Shown here: positions 1-7,045 of the stretch, one piece after another | How the letters are laid out: every line of letters starts with the position of its first letter | How positions within the stretch are numbered: the stretch's first letter is position 1 | Assembly (NCBI GenBank): GCA_002898995.1 | Contig: BEIM01000159.1 | Location: forward strand, 1 to 7,681 | Source: a bacterium HR36 | GTDB taxonomy: Bacteria > Planctomycetota > Planctomycetia > Gemmatales > HRBIN36 | Reading direction: 5' to 3' | Length of the DNA stretch: 7,681 nt | The notes under the pieces: generated by a model | The model's database searches: none | Seen by the model: only the letters and a program-made list of their open reading frames with translations | Told to the model about the DNA's origin: nothing | Translations under genes and position numbers: made by a program

Positions 1-289
1 GCCAGGTAAGAATAGCTCGAAGCGAAACGCACCGCTAGGCAAAGATGCGTTTCCAGGCGCTGCTACATCCTGGCCAGATATCTTCGCCCCTTAGAGGGCC
101 ACGTGTTTGCAGGATGCAGCCTTGCGGGTTCAGATGTCGGAGGCGAATAGACCGTGTGTGCGGTGTTTTTCGCGCAGCGTCACACGGAGGCATCGTAGCG
201 GCCGCTTTTGACATCGGAGCCGGTTCGTTAGTCGCCTGGGTCAGACGGTGGCTCAATGCAGCAGGGGTACCCACAAACCCGCCCTCGGA
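1..289. other. Intergenic 3' flank of the leftward operon, no convincing gene
   Basis: Short open frames exist on both strands here (about 45-344 plus and 35-274 minus). Their predicted products are low in hydrophobic periodicity, rich in Arg/Pro/Cys, resemble no family I know and lack a clear ribosome binding site. I therefore call no gene. The only structure I see is an imperfect inverted repeat at 152-187. No tRNA-like or rRNA-like stretch is recognisable. Any gene further left lies outside the window. Confidence 0.5.
152..187. other. Imperfect hairpin downstream of the operon
   Basis: The outer arms CCGTGTG (152-158) and CACACGG (181-187) are exact reverse complements. Inside them TGCG (159-162) pairs with CGCA (173-176), leaving a 10-nt T-rich loop and a 4-nt bulge at 177-180. 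It lies about 100 bp beyond the stop codon of the minus-strand propeller gene, so it could act in transcript ending or 3' stability. It has no run of T (or A) directly after the stem on either strand, so it is not a canonical intrinsic terminator. Chance is possible. Confidence 0.25.
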
Positions 290-2539
290 TTATTCGCCGA
301 CTGAGCCGCGCGACTCGCTCTGGGCCATTTTGGTGGTCCAGTAATTGGGGTCGCCGTATAGCACCACGCTCTCCTGAGCGTCGTTGAGCAAAATCAGGTC
401 GGGGGCGCGATCGCCGTTGAGGTCAACGATAGCGACGGCGCGGGTATTGAAGATGCGCTGGTGCAAGCGCAGTTCGTCCGAAATGTCCACGAAACGCAGC
501 GGAGCTTCCGCACGCAGGAAGCGATTAGGCGCACCGATGCAACCCAGAAAGAGGTCGCGTTTGCCGCTACCGCTCCACTCTCCCCAGGCGACACAGCTGA
601 CGGGTAAGCGCAAGGTGGCCAGCGCACCTGTCTGGGCCGTGACATCGGCAAATCGGCCTTCACCCTGATTGCGATAGATGCGGCAACCATCCGCCAGAGG
701 CACTACCAAATCGGGGAGCTTGTCGCCATCCAGATCCACCAGCAACGGTGGCAGGCGCACAGGCCGAAAATCCAGACCACAGTTGTCCACCATGTGAAAG
801 CCGTCACCACGGTTGAGGAAAAGAAGCGGAGGCTCGGCCCAACACAAGAAATCCTGGCGCCCATCACCGTCGAGGTCGGCCACGAACAGACCACTCCCCC
901 GCCGCTGCGCCCCAAGACCACTCGGCCCCAGGCCGACACGGACGGAGACATCTTCAAAGCGCTGCGTTATGGGTAGCTGGGGTTCCTCAGCGCGGAAGTA
1001 GAAAGCCCAATCGCCATCCCCCTGGCCGATCTTCAGCAGCAGATGATTGACACCTGGCCGTAATGCCAGCACCAGCCTCACCTGATCGGGGGCGCAGGCG
1101 CGATAGACGTTTTCCTCGTGAATCTTCTCACCGTTTAGCCAGACGGTTAGCGTGTCATCGCTGCCCAGCGAAACCGGCAGTTGCATAGCGACTGGCGCAT
1201 GGATAACGCGATAGAGGTAGGCCACGACCTGGGAGCGGTCCGGAAAATGGGGCAGGAGCGAATTCACCTGGCCATCCACAAACGCCATTTCGCGCCAGCG
1301 GACCCTGACATTGTTCTTCCCCACGTATTCCTTGGCGAGGGCGATTTCCTGTTCGGGAGGATAAACATTGGTGAAACCGCGGCCACCTGTATTGTCAAAG
1401 GGGCCAATCACATGCCATTTGTCGAAGCGGAGCTTGGTATCGGCAACGGTCTGAGGACTACCGAGGTTGCGGTAAAGCCGCAGGCCGTGGAAGCTCGTTG
1501 CCCAAAGAATATCGGGCCTACCGTCGCCGTCATAGTCTATCCAGCTGGCCGCGGAACATGCAGGATAAGGTTCGGCGGGCAGCGCAGGGCTTTCATCCCG
1601 GAACTTGCCCTGACCGAGATTGGCGAATATCCGCGGGCCGGTGGGCGTCGCCAGCAGCAAATCGGGCTGCCCATCTCGGTTGTAATCGGCGCAACCAGCG
1701 GCACGGGCAGGCCCAGAATAAGGCAGAGTCCATTCCGTAAAGCCAGTCCCTTCATTTTGGACGAGTGCCACGCGGCTGTCCCCGTAGAGGCAGAGGTCGG
1801 GCTTACCGTCGCCGTTGCAGTCGGCTAAGGCCACACCCCGTACCCCGGGTAGGCGGGGAAGTGTGGCGATCTGCCTAAATCCCGGCCAGCCTGCCAGTGG
1901 GCGAATATCCTCTAGACCCCCCCAGCCGACAAAGTCGCGCTGCGCGTTGTAGTCGAGAATCTTGAGGCTGGCCTTCAGACGCTGGATGCGTGCGGTACGC
2001 AGTTGCAGTGCGTTCTTATCACCGTCCACCATACAGGGTACGACCACTTCCTGCCCTGCCAGCATTGCCCTAAGCAACGGAATCAGCCGGTCGGCGCGGC
2101 CGGCGTAACTCCGTAACAAGTACGGTTCGGCATGGCTCATGCTCCAATTGTCTCCGCCGCCGTAGCATTGGTACCAATACATATCAATACACGTTTCGCT
2201 GGCGTTGCCATTGTGGAAAAAGACGGCGATCTTGCCGGGAGCCGCCCATTCCATGGTGATTTGCCATTCGCGGGGATGAAAACCGCCCCGCCCGATGGTA
2301 TGGCGAACGATTTCCGTGGGGTGTTTGCCTTTGAGGTCCTCGACTTTACGGTAAACGATAACGTTGCGTTCCCGCTCCACCTGTTCAACGCGGAGCACGC
2401 AGATATGACTGGACTCGACCACGACGCGTCCGAGTGTGTAGGGGGCTTCGACGTACGCGCGCCCCTGGCGCGGGCTAGCTAACCAGGCGCCCAGCAGGGC
2501 TAGTGCTGCGAACACCAGACCGACTGTGGCGGTGCGCAT
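290..2539 (-). CDS. Exported FG-GAP/VCBS repeat protein with inserted jelly-roll (PA14-like) domain
   Basis: This 749-residue protein of unknown function is probably secreted or periplasmic. Residues 1-28 form a signal peptide: Arg at position 2, a hydrophobic core at 5-20, and a likely cut after QGRA. Residues about 30-200 are a domain I do not recognise, with Cys47, Cys117, Cys125 and Cys169 and an aromatic-rich stretch at 117-132. FG-GAP/VCBS calcium-loop motifs of the form DxNxDGxxD start at residues 240, 285, 335, 555, 602 and 706, and a degenerate copy at 654-662 (EWSGSGKRD) has lost its Asp ligands. Seven repeats suit a seven-bladed beta-propeller. Between the third and fourth repeats, residues about 372-517 look like a PA14-like/jelly-roll module, with WHVIGPFDN near its start and LGSDDTLTVWLNG at 458-470. 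The ATG has TGAGGAGG 6 nt upstream. It is the second gene after the TPR gene. Domain calls are by eye; binding partner and substrate are unknown. Confidence 0.9.
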   Translation of the reverse strand: MRTATVGLVFAALALLGAWLASPRQGRAYVEAPYTLGRVVVESSHICVLRVEQVERERNVIVYRKVEDLKGKHPTEIVRHTIGRGGFHPREWQITMEWAAPGKIAVFFHNGNASETCIDMYWYQCYGGGDNWSMSHAEPYLLRSYAGRADRLIPLLRAMLAGQEVVVPCMVDGDKNALQLRTARIQRLKASLKILDYNAQRDFVGWGGLEDIRPLAGWPGFRQIATLPRLPGVRGVALADCNGDGKPDLCLYGDSRVALVQNEGTGFTEWTLPYSGPARAAGCADYNRDGQPDLLLATPTGPRIFANLGQGKFRDESPALPAEPYPACSAASWIDYDGDGRPDILWATSFHGLRLYRNLGSPQTVADTKLRFDKWHVIGPFDNTGGRGFTNVYPPEQEIALAKEYVGKNNVRVRWREMAFVDGQVNSLLPHFPDRSQVVAYLYRVIHAPVAMQLPVSLGSDDTLTVWLNGEKIHEENVYRACAPDQVRLVLALRPGVNHLLLKIGQGDGDWAFYFRAEEPQLPITQRFEDVSVRVGLGPSGLGAQRRGSGLFVADLDGDGRQDFLCWAEPPLLFLNRGDGFHMVDNCGLDFRPVRLPPLLVDLDGDKLPDLVVPLADGCRIYRNQGEGRFADVTAQTGALATLRLPVSCVAWGEWSGSGKRDLFLGCIGAPNRFLRAEAPLRFVDISDELRLHQRIFNTRAVAIVDLNGDRAPDLILLNDAQESVVLYGDPNYWTTKMAQSESRGSVGE

Positions 2540-2545
2540 TGTTTG

Positions 2546-2553
2546 CCTCCTCA
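2546..2553 (-). promoter_or_regulatory. Ribosome binding site of the propeller gene
   Basis: Read on the minus strand, TGAGGAGG lies 6 nt before the ATG at 2539-2537, a strong Shine-Dalgarno match that fixes this start. It sits in the 53-bp gap (2540-2592) after the TPR gene stop. That gap shows no terminator hairpin or promoter-like pair of boxes, which supports co-transcription with independent translation initiation. Confidence 0.8.
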
Positions 2554-2592
2554 GGATGGGAGTGGGTGGCGTTAGGGGCAGCGTGGACAGGA

Positions 2593-5500
2593 TTATTTGC
2601 CAAGGCGTTGTCGGGCCACTGCCGCGGCTTTGGTCTGCGGGTAGTCACGGAGCACCTGTTCGAGCAAGCGTTGCGCCGACTCGGGCTGTTTGAGTTGCAG
2701 GGCGGCGTCTGCAGCTTCCACAAGCGCCTCCGCAGCCAACTCGGGATAATCGTAAGTCAAATGCACGCCCAGAAAGGCCTGCGAGGCATCCGCAAAACGT
2801 TTCTGCAGCATCCTACAGCGGCCGATCTGCAACAGTGCCCGAGCCGCCGTCTCCGCCGAGGTAAAATTGAGTACCTGCGAATAAGCTTGTACCGCAGGCT
2901 CGAGATTATTTTCTGATTGCAGTGCCCAGCCTAGGCCGAATTGTGCATCGGCACGCCAGGGGCTTTGTGGATAGCGCTGCAGCAGAATTTCGCAAGCCTG
3001 GCGACTTGCCGCCCATTGCTGCAGCTGGGCATAGGCATGGGCCAGCCGCAAAAGCGCGCGATCGCTGAGGCTTGGCACTTGCTGCAACGGCCCCTGGTCG
3101 CGGAAAGCCGTTAGCAACGCTGCTGCTTTCTGGAGGCTTTCTTTGTCGCCGAGGCGGAGTAAGCACTCTGCCGCCTGATAGCGGGCCCAGGGGGCCAGGG
3201 GACTTTTTTCGTTCTGCAAGACTACCTGGGCGTGCTGCAGCGCGGTCTTGGCGTCCCCTTTGGCTAGCAAACTGGCCGACAAACGCAGATGCACTTTCTC
3301 CAACAGGTCTGCGGGGGGCTCGCGGTCGAAAACCTGCCGCAGTAGGGCAATAGCCTGATCATGTTCCTCGCGTTCGGCGAGAAGCTCCGCTAGTTCAAAC
3401 ATTGCGTCCAGTGCTAACGGGCTATCAGTAGCGCTGTGGATCGCTGCTTTATAAGCCTCGCGGGCTTGCTGTTCACTGGGCTGCAAGGGGATCGCCGTCA
3501 GCGGGAAATCAGGGGGTCGGCGCGGCGGTTGGCCCTTGGGCGGAGGCGGTTGTTTTTTCTGCCAATCGGCGACGAGCTGCTGGCGTGCCTGTTCGCGTTC
3601 CACGGGGAAAAGTTGACGCCAGCACCAGGCGGCTTCGTAATAGCAGCGTGGCACGAGATCGGCCGCCAGTTGTTGCAACTTCTTGTCGCTAGCCAGTTGA
3701 GTGCAATAGGCGGCAGTGTGACGCAATTCATGAACGGCGGCTTGCAAACCGGTAAGGGCGGCCTGACGTGCCTCAGGTTTGCTGGCTTGCTGGAGAGCGG
3801 CGAAAGCGGCGTGCAGTTGTGCCACCGCTTGGGCCCGGCGCACCTGGCCGATTCGCCAGGCCGATTCCGCGGCTTCACGCCGTTGTGGAAACCGGTTCTG
3901 CACCGTTTCATACACGCTGCGCGCTTCGGGCCATTTGCCCGCGTCCTGCAACGCCAGGGCGTGCTGGTACACGATCTGTGCCAGCCAGTCGGCCTTCTGA
4001 GGATCTTGGGCCAGGGTACTCTCATAGCGCTGCCGAGCCAGTTCGAGGACTTTCACGGCATCAGCAGGGCGGTGGTGCGTCAGGTGATGTTGCGCCAGCC
4101 GCAGAAGCGCCAACGGAGCTACCTCCGACCGAGAAAGCGGATCACTGATAAAGCGCTGCCATTCCGCTGCGGCCCCACCGAAGTCTCCTTGGAGTGCCAG
4201 GCAGTTGGCGCGCTCCAGCGCTGCTGCTCCGACAAGTGGGTGGTTGCCGTAGTCCCGCACGACTCGTTCGGCCGCTTGCCGGGCTTGCTGCAGCAAGGCC
4301 GCGCGTTCTTTCGGTTCGACCAGTAACTCGGCCAATTTTCGATAGCAATAGGCGAGTTTGAGGAGAGCTTCTGGGGTGTAAGGTGAAGTTTTACCGGCGC
4401 TGTCCACAAACGCCGCCAACATCTTGCTGGCGTTAGTCAAAGCTTCCTGCGCCCGTCCCGCCGCCAGCGCGTCGGTCGTATCCGAAGGTGCCAGCCGAAT
4501 CAGGCAATCCGCTTCGTAATACGAAGCCAACAGCAACGGCCCGCTACGGTCGGCTTGGGCGATTTCCGCAAAGGCCTGCTGCGCTTTCTCGATCTCGCCC
4601 AGGCGATACAAACACATGCCCACAGTAAACCAGGCCGCTGCTCGCTGCGGAAATTCGGGATATTGTTCGAGCAGTTCCCGGTGGCGTGCGACCGTCTGCT
4701 GCAAGGCTTCGCGGAGTTGTTTTTCGCGCTCCGGTGTCCTGACATCCTTGGCCAGTTGCAGGGCGAGAAAGTAGCTATTCTCTGCAGCACAGAAAAGCAC
4801 CTGGGGCAACAGCGGGCTTTTCGGATGGCTTTCTCGAAAACGGCGACACAAATCGTCGGATTCTTTCCAGGCGCCGGCTAAGTGCAGCGCCAGGGCTTGC
4901 CGCACCCAGGCCTCTTCGACCCGCTGCGGGTGCACCCTCTCCTGGACAATGGTGGCATACGTGTTCGCAGCGTCCTTATACTGCCGTATCAATTGTAGGG
5001 CATCGCCCAGGTCGAGGAGAATTTCGCTGCGGCGGAGGCGAGCTTCCGGGTCGTTGCCGCGTTGGCCATTCCGTTCCAGAGCCCGGCGGAAACTCTGGAT
5101 GGCAGCTTGGGCACTGGCTTCGTTAGTTGGCGTGCTGGCTGCGGCCGCTTGCGCCTGGGCGCGACCAAGCCACCACAACGCCAGTTCACCAACCGTCGCA
5201 TGATTCTCCAGCGGGCTCAGCATCTTCACTGCCGCCTCATACTGCCTGGTTTGGACATAGCACATCCCCAGGCGCAACTGTGCCTCGGCTTGAACACTGG
5301 GCGGTGGACTCAGCTTCAGCAACGTTTCCAAACGGCTGGCCGCTTCGCCAAATTGGCCTTCTTCGTAGAACAGCACGGCCCGCAGCAGCGCAGCACGGGG
5401 AACAAACTCTGGCGGCTGCTTCACCAACGACTCCAAACGCCAGCGCTGTTCGGGGTCGTTACCGAAACTGGCAGGATTTTGCAGCATCTTGGCCGCCTGC

Positions 5501-6393
5501 TGCCGCTGCGCCTCGTAGCCAGCGAGCACCTGATCATAGTGCACTGCCGCTTCTGCCCGATCGCCCAGCTCATGGTGTGCCCGCGCCAACAAATAGCGAG
5601 CATGCAGCCCAAACTGCGGATGCGTGAACGGAGCCAGCTCCGACAGAACTCGTCCGGCACCGACATAATCGCCCAAAAGCAAACGAGCCTGGCCTTCGTA
5701 ATATCGGGCGGGCAAACGGTAGGGCGACTTGACCAAAGTAGGATCGCGGCTGAACGGTTCCAAAGCCGCCAACGCCTCTTTCGGCCGGCGCAGATGGAGC
5801 AGCATCTCCGCCAGATCACAACGGCTGCGGGCTACCCAATCGCGCATAAGCGCCGCCGCTTCTTTGTCTTCGGTACTGCCGCGTTTGGCAAACTCCAGCA
5901 GTGCCGATTCGAAATGCTTGGCCGCTTGTTCAAAACGGGCTTGCGCTTCCCGCTGGAAATTAGCTGCCTGGTCAGCAGGCTTGCCAATGGCATCACGCAA
6001 TGCTTGCCCACCAAGCCCCCGCTGTGCCAGCCCAGCATAGTAAAAGGCCCACGGCCGAAACGTAAAATCGCCCTGCCCTAACACAGGCGCCAACAGTTCA
6101 CTAGCCATTTTGTAATCGCGGTTCGGCCCCTCCAATAGCGCCACCGCCCAGCCATAGCGCGCCAAATTTGCCTGACTATGCCCACCGAAACGTTGCAGGA
6201 ATTCCCGAAAGCGCACAACCGCCGCATCGTATTGCCTTTCGTTCAGGGCGCGATTCGCTGCATCGAGCAATTGTTGCGCTTGCTGTTCTGGGGTAAGCTG
6301 CGCTTCCGCCTGCCAGTACCATCCCAAACCGAATCCTATCAAGAGGAACCAACACGCAGCGCTGGCACCCAGCTTGTGCTGCACCCAGATCAT
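2593..6393 (-). CDS. Large exported tetratricopeptide-repeat (TPR) protein
   Basis: This 1266-residue protein is built almost entirely of paired amphipathic helices of TPR type, so it is expected to form a long superhelical protein-binding scaffold. A signal peptide or N-terminal anchor is visible: Lys7, hydrophobic residues about 9-27, and a likely cut after AEA near residue 31. It should therefore act outside the cytoplasmic membrane. Clear TPR-like units lie near 40-70, 228-255, 262-292, 331-360, 366-395, 584-612, 721-750, 803-833, 993-1023, 1032-1060, 1111-1141, 1146-1176 and 1218-1250. Several carry the Tyr-Pro or Phe-Pro turn after helix B seen in BamD/CpoB-like TPRs. A proline- and lysine-rich linker at 946-973 divides the array into a long N-terminal and a shorter C-terminal solenoid. 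No enzyme motif is visible. The ATG has GAGGAG 8 nt upstream. It is the first gene of a two-gene operon with the propeller protein. Family is confident; specific role is unknown. Confidence 0.92.
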   Translation of the reverse strand: MIWVQHKLGASAACWFLLIGFGLGWYWQAEAQLTPEQQAQQLLDAANRALNERQYDAAVVRFREFLQRFGGHSQANLARYGWAVALLEGPNRDYKMASELLAPVLGQGDFTFRPWAFYYAGLAQRGLGGQALRDAIGKPADQAANFQREAQARFEQAAKHFESALLEFAKRGSTEDKEAAALMRDWVARSRCDLAEMLLHLRRPKEALAALEPFSRDPTLVKSPYRLPARYYEGQARLLLGDYVGAGRVLSELAPFTHPQFGLHARYLLARAHHELGDRAEAAVHYDQVLAGYEAQRQQAAKMLQNPASFGNDPEQRWRLESLVKQPPEFVPRAALLRAVLFYEEGQFGEAASRLETLLKLSPPPSVQAEAQLRLGMCYVQTRQYEAAVKMLSPLENHATVGELALWWLGRAQAQAAAASTPTNEASAQAAIQSFRRALERNGQRGNDPEARLRRSEILLDLGDALQLIRQYKDAANTYATIVQERVHPQRVEEAWVRQALALHLAGAWKESDDLCRRFRESHPKSPLLPQVLFCAAENSYFLALQLAKDVRTPEREKQLREALQQTVARHRELLEQYPEFPQRAAAWFTVGMCLYRLGEIEKAQQAFAEIAQADRSGPLLLASYYEADCLIRLAPSDTTDALAAGRAQEALTNASKMLAAFVDSAGKTSPYTPEALLKLAYCYRKLAELLVEPKERAALLQQARQAAERVVRDYGNHPLVGAAALERANCLALQGDFGGAAAEWQRFISDPLSRSEVAPLALLRLAQHHLTHHRPADAVKVLELARQRYESTLAQDPQKADWLAQIVYQHALALQDAGKWPEARSVYETVQNRFPQRREAAESAWRIGQVRRAQAVAQLHAAFAALQQASKPEARQAALTGLQAAVHELRHTAAYCTQLASDKKLQQLAADLVPRCYYEAAWCWRQLFPVEREQARQQLVADWQKKQPPPPKGQPPRRPPDFPLTAIPLQPSEQQAREAYKAAIHSATDSPLALDAMFELAELLAEREEHDQAIALLRQVFDREPPADLLEKVHLRLSASLLAKGDAKTALQHAQVVLQNEKSPLAPWARYQAAECLLRLGDKESLQKAAALLTAFRDQGPLQQVPSLSDRALLRLAHAYAQLQQWAASRQACEILLQRYPQSPWRADAQFGLGWALQSENNLEPAVQAYSQVLNFTSAETAARALLQIGRCRMLQKRFADASQAFLGVHLTYDYPELAAEALVEAADAALQLKQPESAQRLLEQVLRDYPQTKAAAVARQRLGK

Positions 6394-6401
6394 AGATCAT
6401 T

Positions 6402-6407
6402 CTCCTC
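6402..6407 (-). promoter_or_regulatory. Ribosome binding site of the TPR gene
   Basis: On the minus strand GAGGAG lies 8 nt before the ATG at 6393-6391. Another ATG at 6400-6398 is too close to this site and in a different frame, so it would not give the TPR protein. The chosen start also yields a well-formed signal sequence. Confidence 0.8.
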
Positions 6408-6499
6408 GGGGAGGCGGGCGAGCAGCGGTTGGCCTGAGGAAGGGGCGGGGCACCTTTCGGCGGGCAGCATCGGCAGCCACTCGTGCGGAAACTGCCATC

Positions 6500-6528
6500 A
6501 TTATCCCGCGCCGTCCGACTGGCGTCAA
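6500..6528 (-). promoter_or_regulatory. Predicted sigma-70 type promoter of the TPR/propeller operon
   Basis: Read on the minus strand, TTGACG (6528-6523) and GATAAT (6505-6500) are separated by exactly 17 bp. Each box matches the housekeeping consensus at five of six positions. Transcription would start near 6493, giving a leader of about 100 nt before the TPR start codon at 6393. Position and direction fit the operon. Planctomycete promoters are not well characterised by this consensus, so the call is a prediction from sequence only. Confidence 0.6.
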
Positions 6529-6873
6529 GGCTCTCCAAAAATCATGCACTGCAAGAGTAAGTTCACGTTCCATGGTCGCTCTAAATGCCAGCTTGCACTG
6601 CACATTGCGAAGCCGGTTCCGCCACCGCCCGCCAGCACGCTGTGCCAGACACGCGAACGCAACCCCGTAGCAGGCTCTGCCTGATGGCTGGCCGCTCGTC
6701 CCGCAGCAAACGGAGAGCGTGTGGACGAGACTCTGGAAAACGCCGCGGCTGTGCCGATAATAGTAATACGAACTACATGACTAAAATGACTATCTCCCTC
6801 GTCAAGCTCATCAAATTGCCTCATGCAAAAGGCAGAGCAGTCGCTGACTAGCTCTTATAGCAGGCCGAACACC
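6529..6873. other. Divergent intergenic region, no convincing gene
   Basis: This stretch separates the leftward operon promoter from the repeats before the SulP gene. Open frames on both strands give Arg/Pro/Cys-rich products without recognisable domains, and none has a good ribosome binding site. It holds two TGCACTGCA palindromes (6545-6553 and 6594-6602). A short TGCC/GGCA inverted repeat lies at 6817-6834, with no T run following it. A promoter for the rightward transporter gene presumably lies here or in the repeats, but I cannot pick one with confidence. Confidence 0.5.
6545..6602. promoter_or_regulatory. Pair of TGCACTGCA palindromes, possible operator
   Basis: The 9-bp sequence TGCACTGCA occurs at 6545-6553 and 6594-6602. 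Each is TGCA-C-TGCA, a palindrome around a single central base. Centres are 49 bp apart, and the nearer copy lies 16 bp upstream of the -35 box of the predicted leftward promoter. The placement suits an activator or repressor site, but the motif is short and no regulator is encoded nearby, so chance remains plausible. Confidence 0.25.
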
Positions 6874-7036
6874 CGGGTGGACGGGCTGAAGCCTGAGCCA
6901 CGTAACACGCTGATTAGCTCTGCCAACAGGTCCAATAACCGCCTACCCGTAAACGGGTGGACGGGCTGAAGCCTGAGCCACGTAACACGCTGATTACCTC
7001 TGACAACAGGTCCAATAACCGCCTACCCGTAAACGG
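6874..7036. repeat. Tandem duplication of an 80-bp unit
   Basis: Copy one spans 6874-6953 and copy two 6954-7033. They differ at only two of 80 positions (6917 G against 6997 C, and 6923 C against 7003 A). The first bases of a third copy (CGG) follow at 7034-7036. Each copy begins CGGGTGG and ends close to CCTACCCG, an imperfect terminal inverted repeat. Internally GGGC-TGAA-GCCT can form a small stem-loop. There is no coding capacity: an in-frame TAA at 7016 lies within copy two. It ends 9 bp before the SulP start codon. Possible identities are a dispersed intergenic (REP-like) element duplicated in place, or a structured 5' leader. No transposase is present. Confidence 0.85.
6943..6960. repeat. 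Hairpin at the junction of the two 80-bp copies
   Basis: ACCCG (6945-6949) and CGGGT (6954-6958) are exact reverse complements around a TAAA loop, extended by a G-T wobble and a C-G pair. The same 3' arm at the end of copy two meets only ACGG before the sequence diverges, so the full hairpin exists only at the junction. A related palindrome, CACCCGGGTG, marks the left edge of copy one at 6870-6879. Confidence 0.55.
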
Positions 7037-7045
7037 AACATTATC

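Noticed and set aside
208..213. Perfect TTGACA on the plus strand as a -35 box
   Set aside because: No -10-like sequence lies 15-19 bp downstream, and no gene follows on the plus strand.
1181..1828. 215-codon open frame on the plus strand inside the propeller gene
   Set aside because: It mirrors the FG-GAP coding frame, whose DxNxDGxxD motifs are unmistakable on the other strand.
3436..4326. 296-codon open frame on the plus strand inside the TPR gene
   Set aside because: It is antisense to a clear TPR coding frame with strong repeat periodicity. Its product has no recognisable domain, and it lacks a ribosome binding site. Long antisense frames are expected in GC-rich, Ala/Leu/Gln-rich genes.
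5062..6081. 339-codon open frame on the plus strand inside the TPR gene
   Set aside because: It has the same cause as the other antisense frame: a shadow of the TPR reading frame, with an Arg/Gln-rich product and no family resemblance.
6397..6603. 68-codon minus-strand frame ending just before the TPR start codon
   Set aside because: The close spacing to the TPR gene suggested a coupled leader peptide. However, the predicted promoter lies inside it, so the transcript would begin after its start codons. It lacks a ribosome binding site and its end is Arg/Pro-rich low complexity.
6756..6761. GATAAT as a possible -10 box for the rightward SulP gene
   Set aside because: The sequence 17 bp upstream (CTGGAA) matches the -35 consensus at only three positions, and the site lies almost 300 bp from the start codon.
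6525..6824. 99-codon minus-strand frame in the intergenic region
   Set aside because: No domain, no ribosome binding site and an atypical composition; it overlaps the promoter and other spurious frames.
6874..7036. CRISPR array
   Set aside because: The repeat is a head-to-tail 80-bp unit copied in full, with no short repeat separated by unique spacers, and no cas gene is present.
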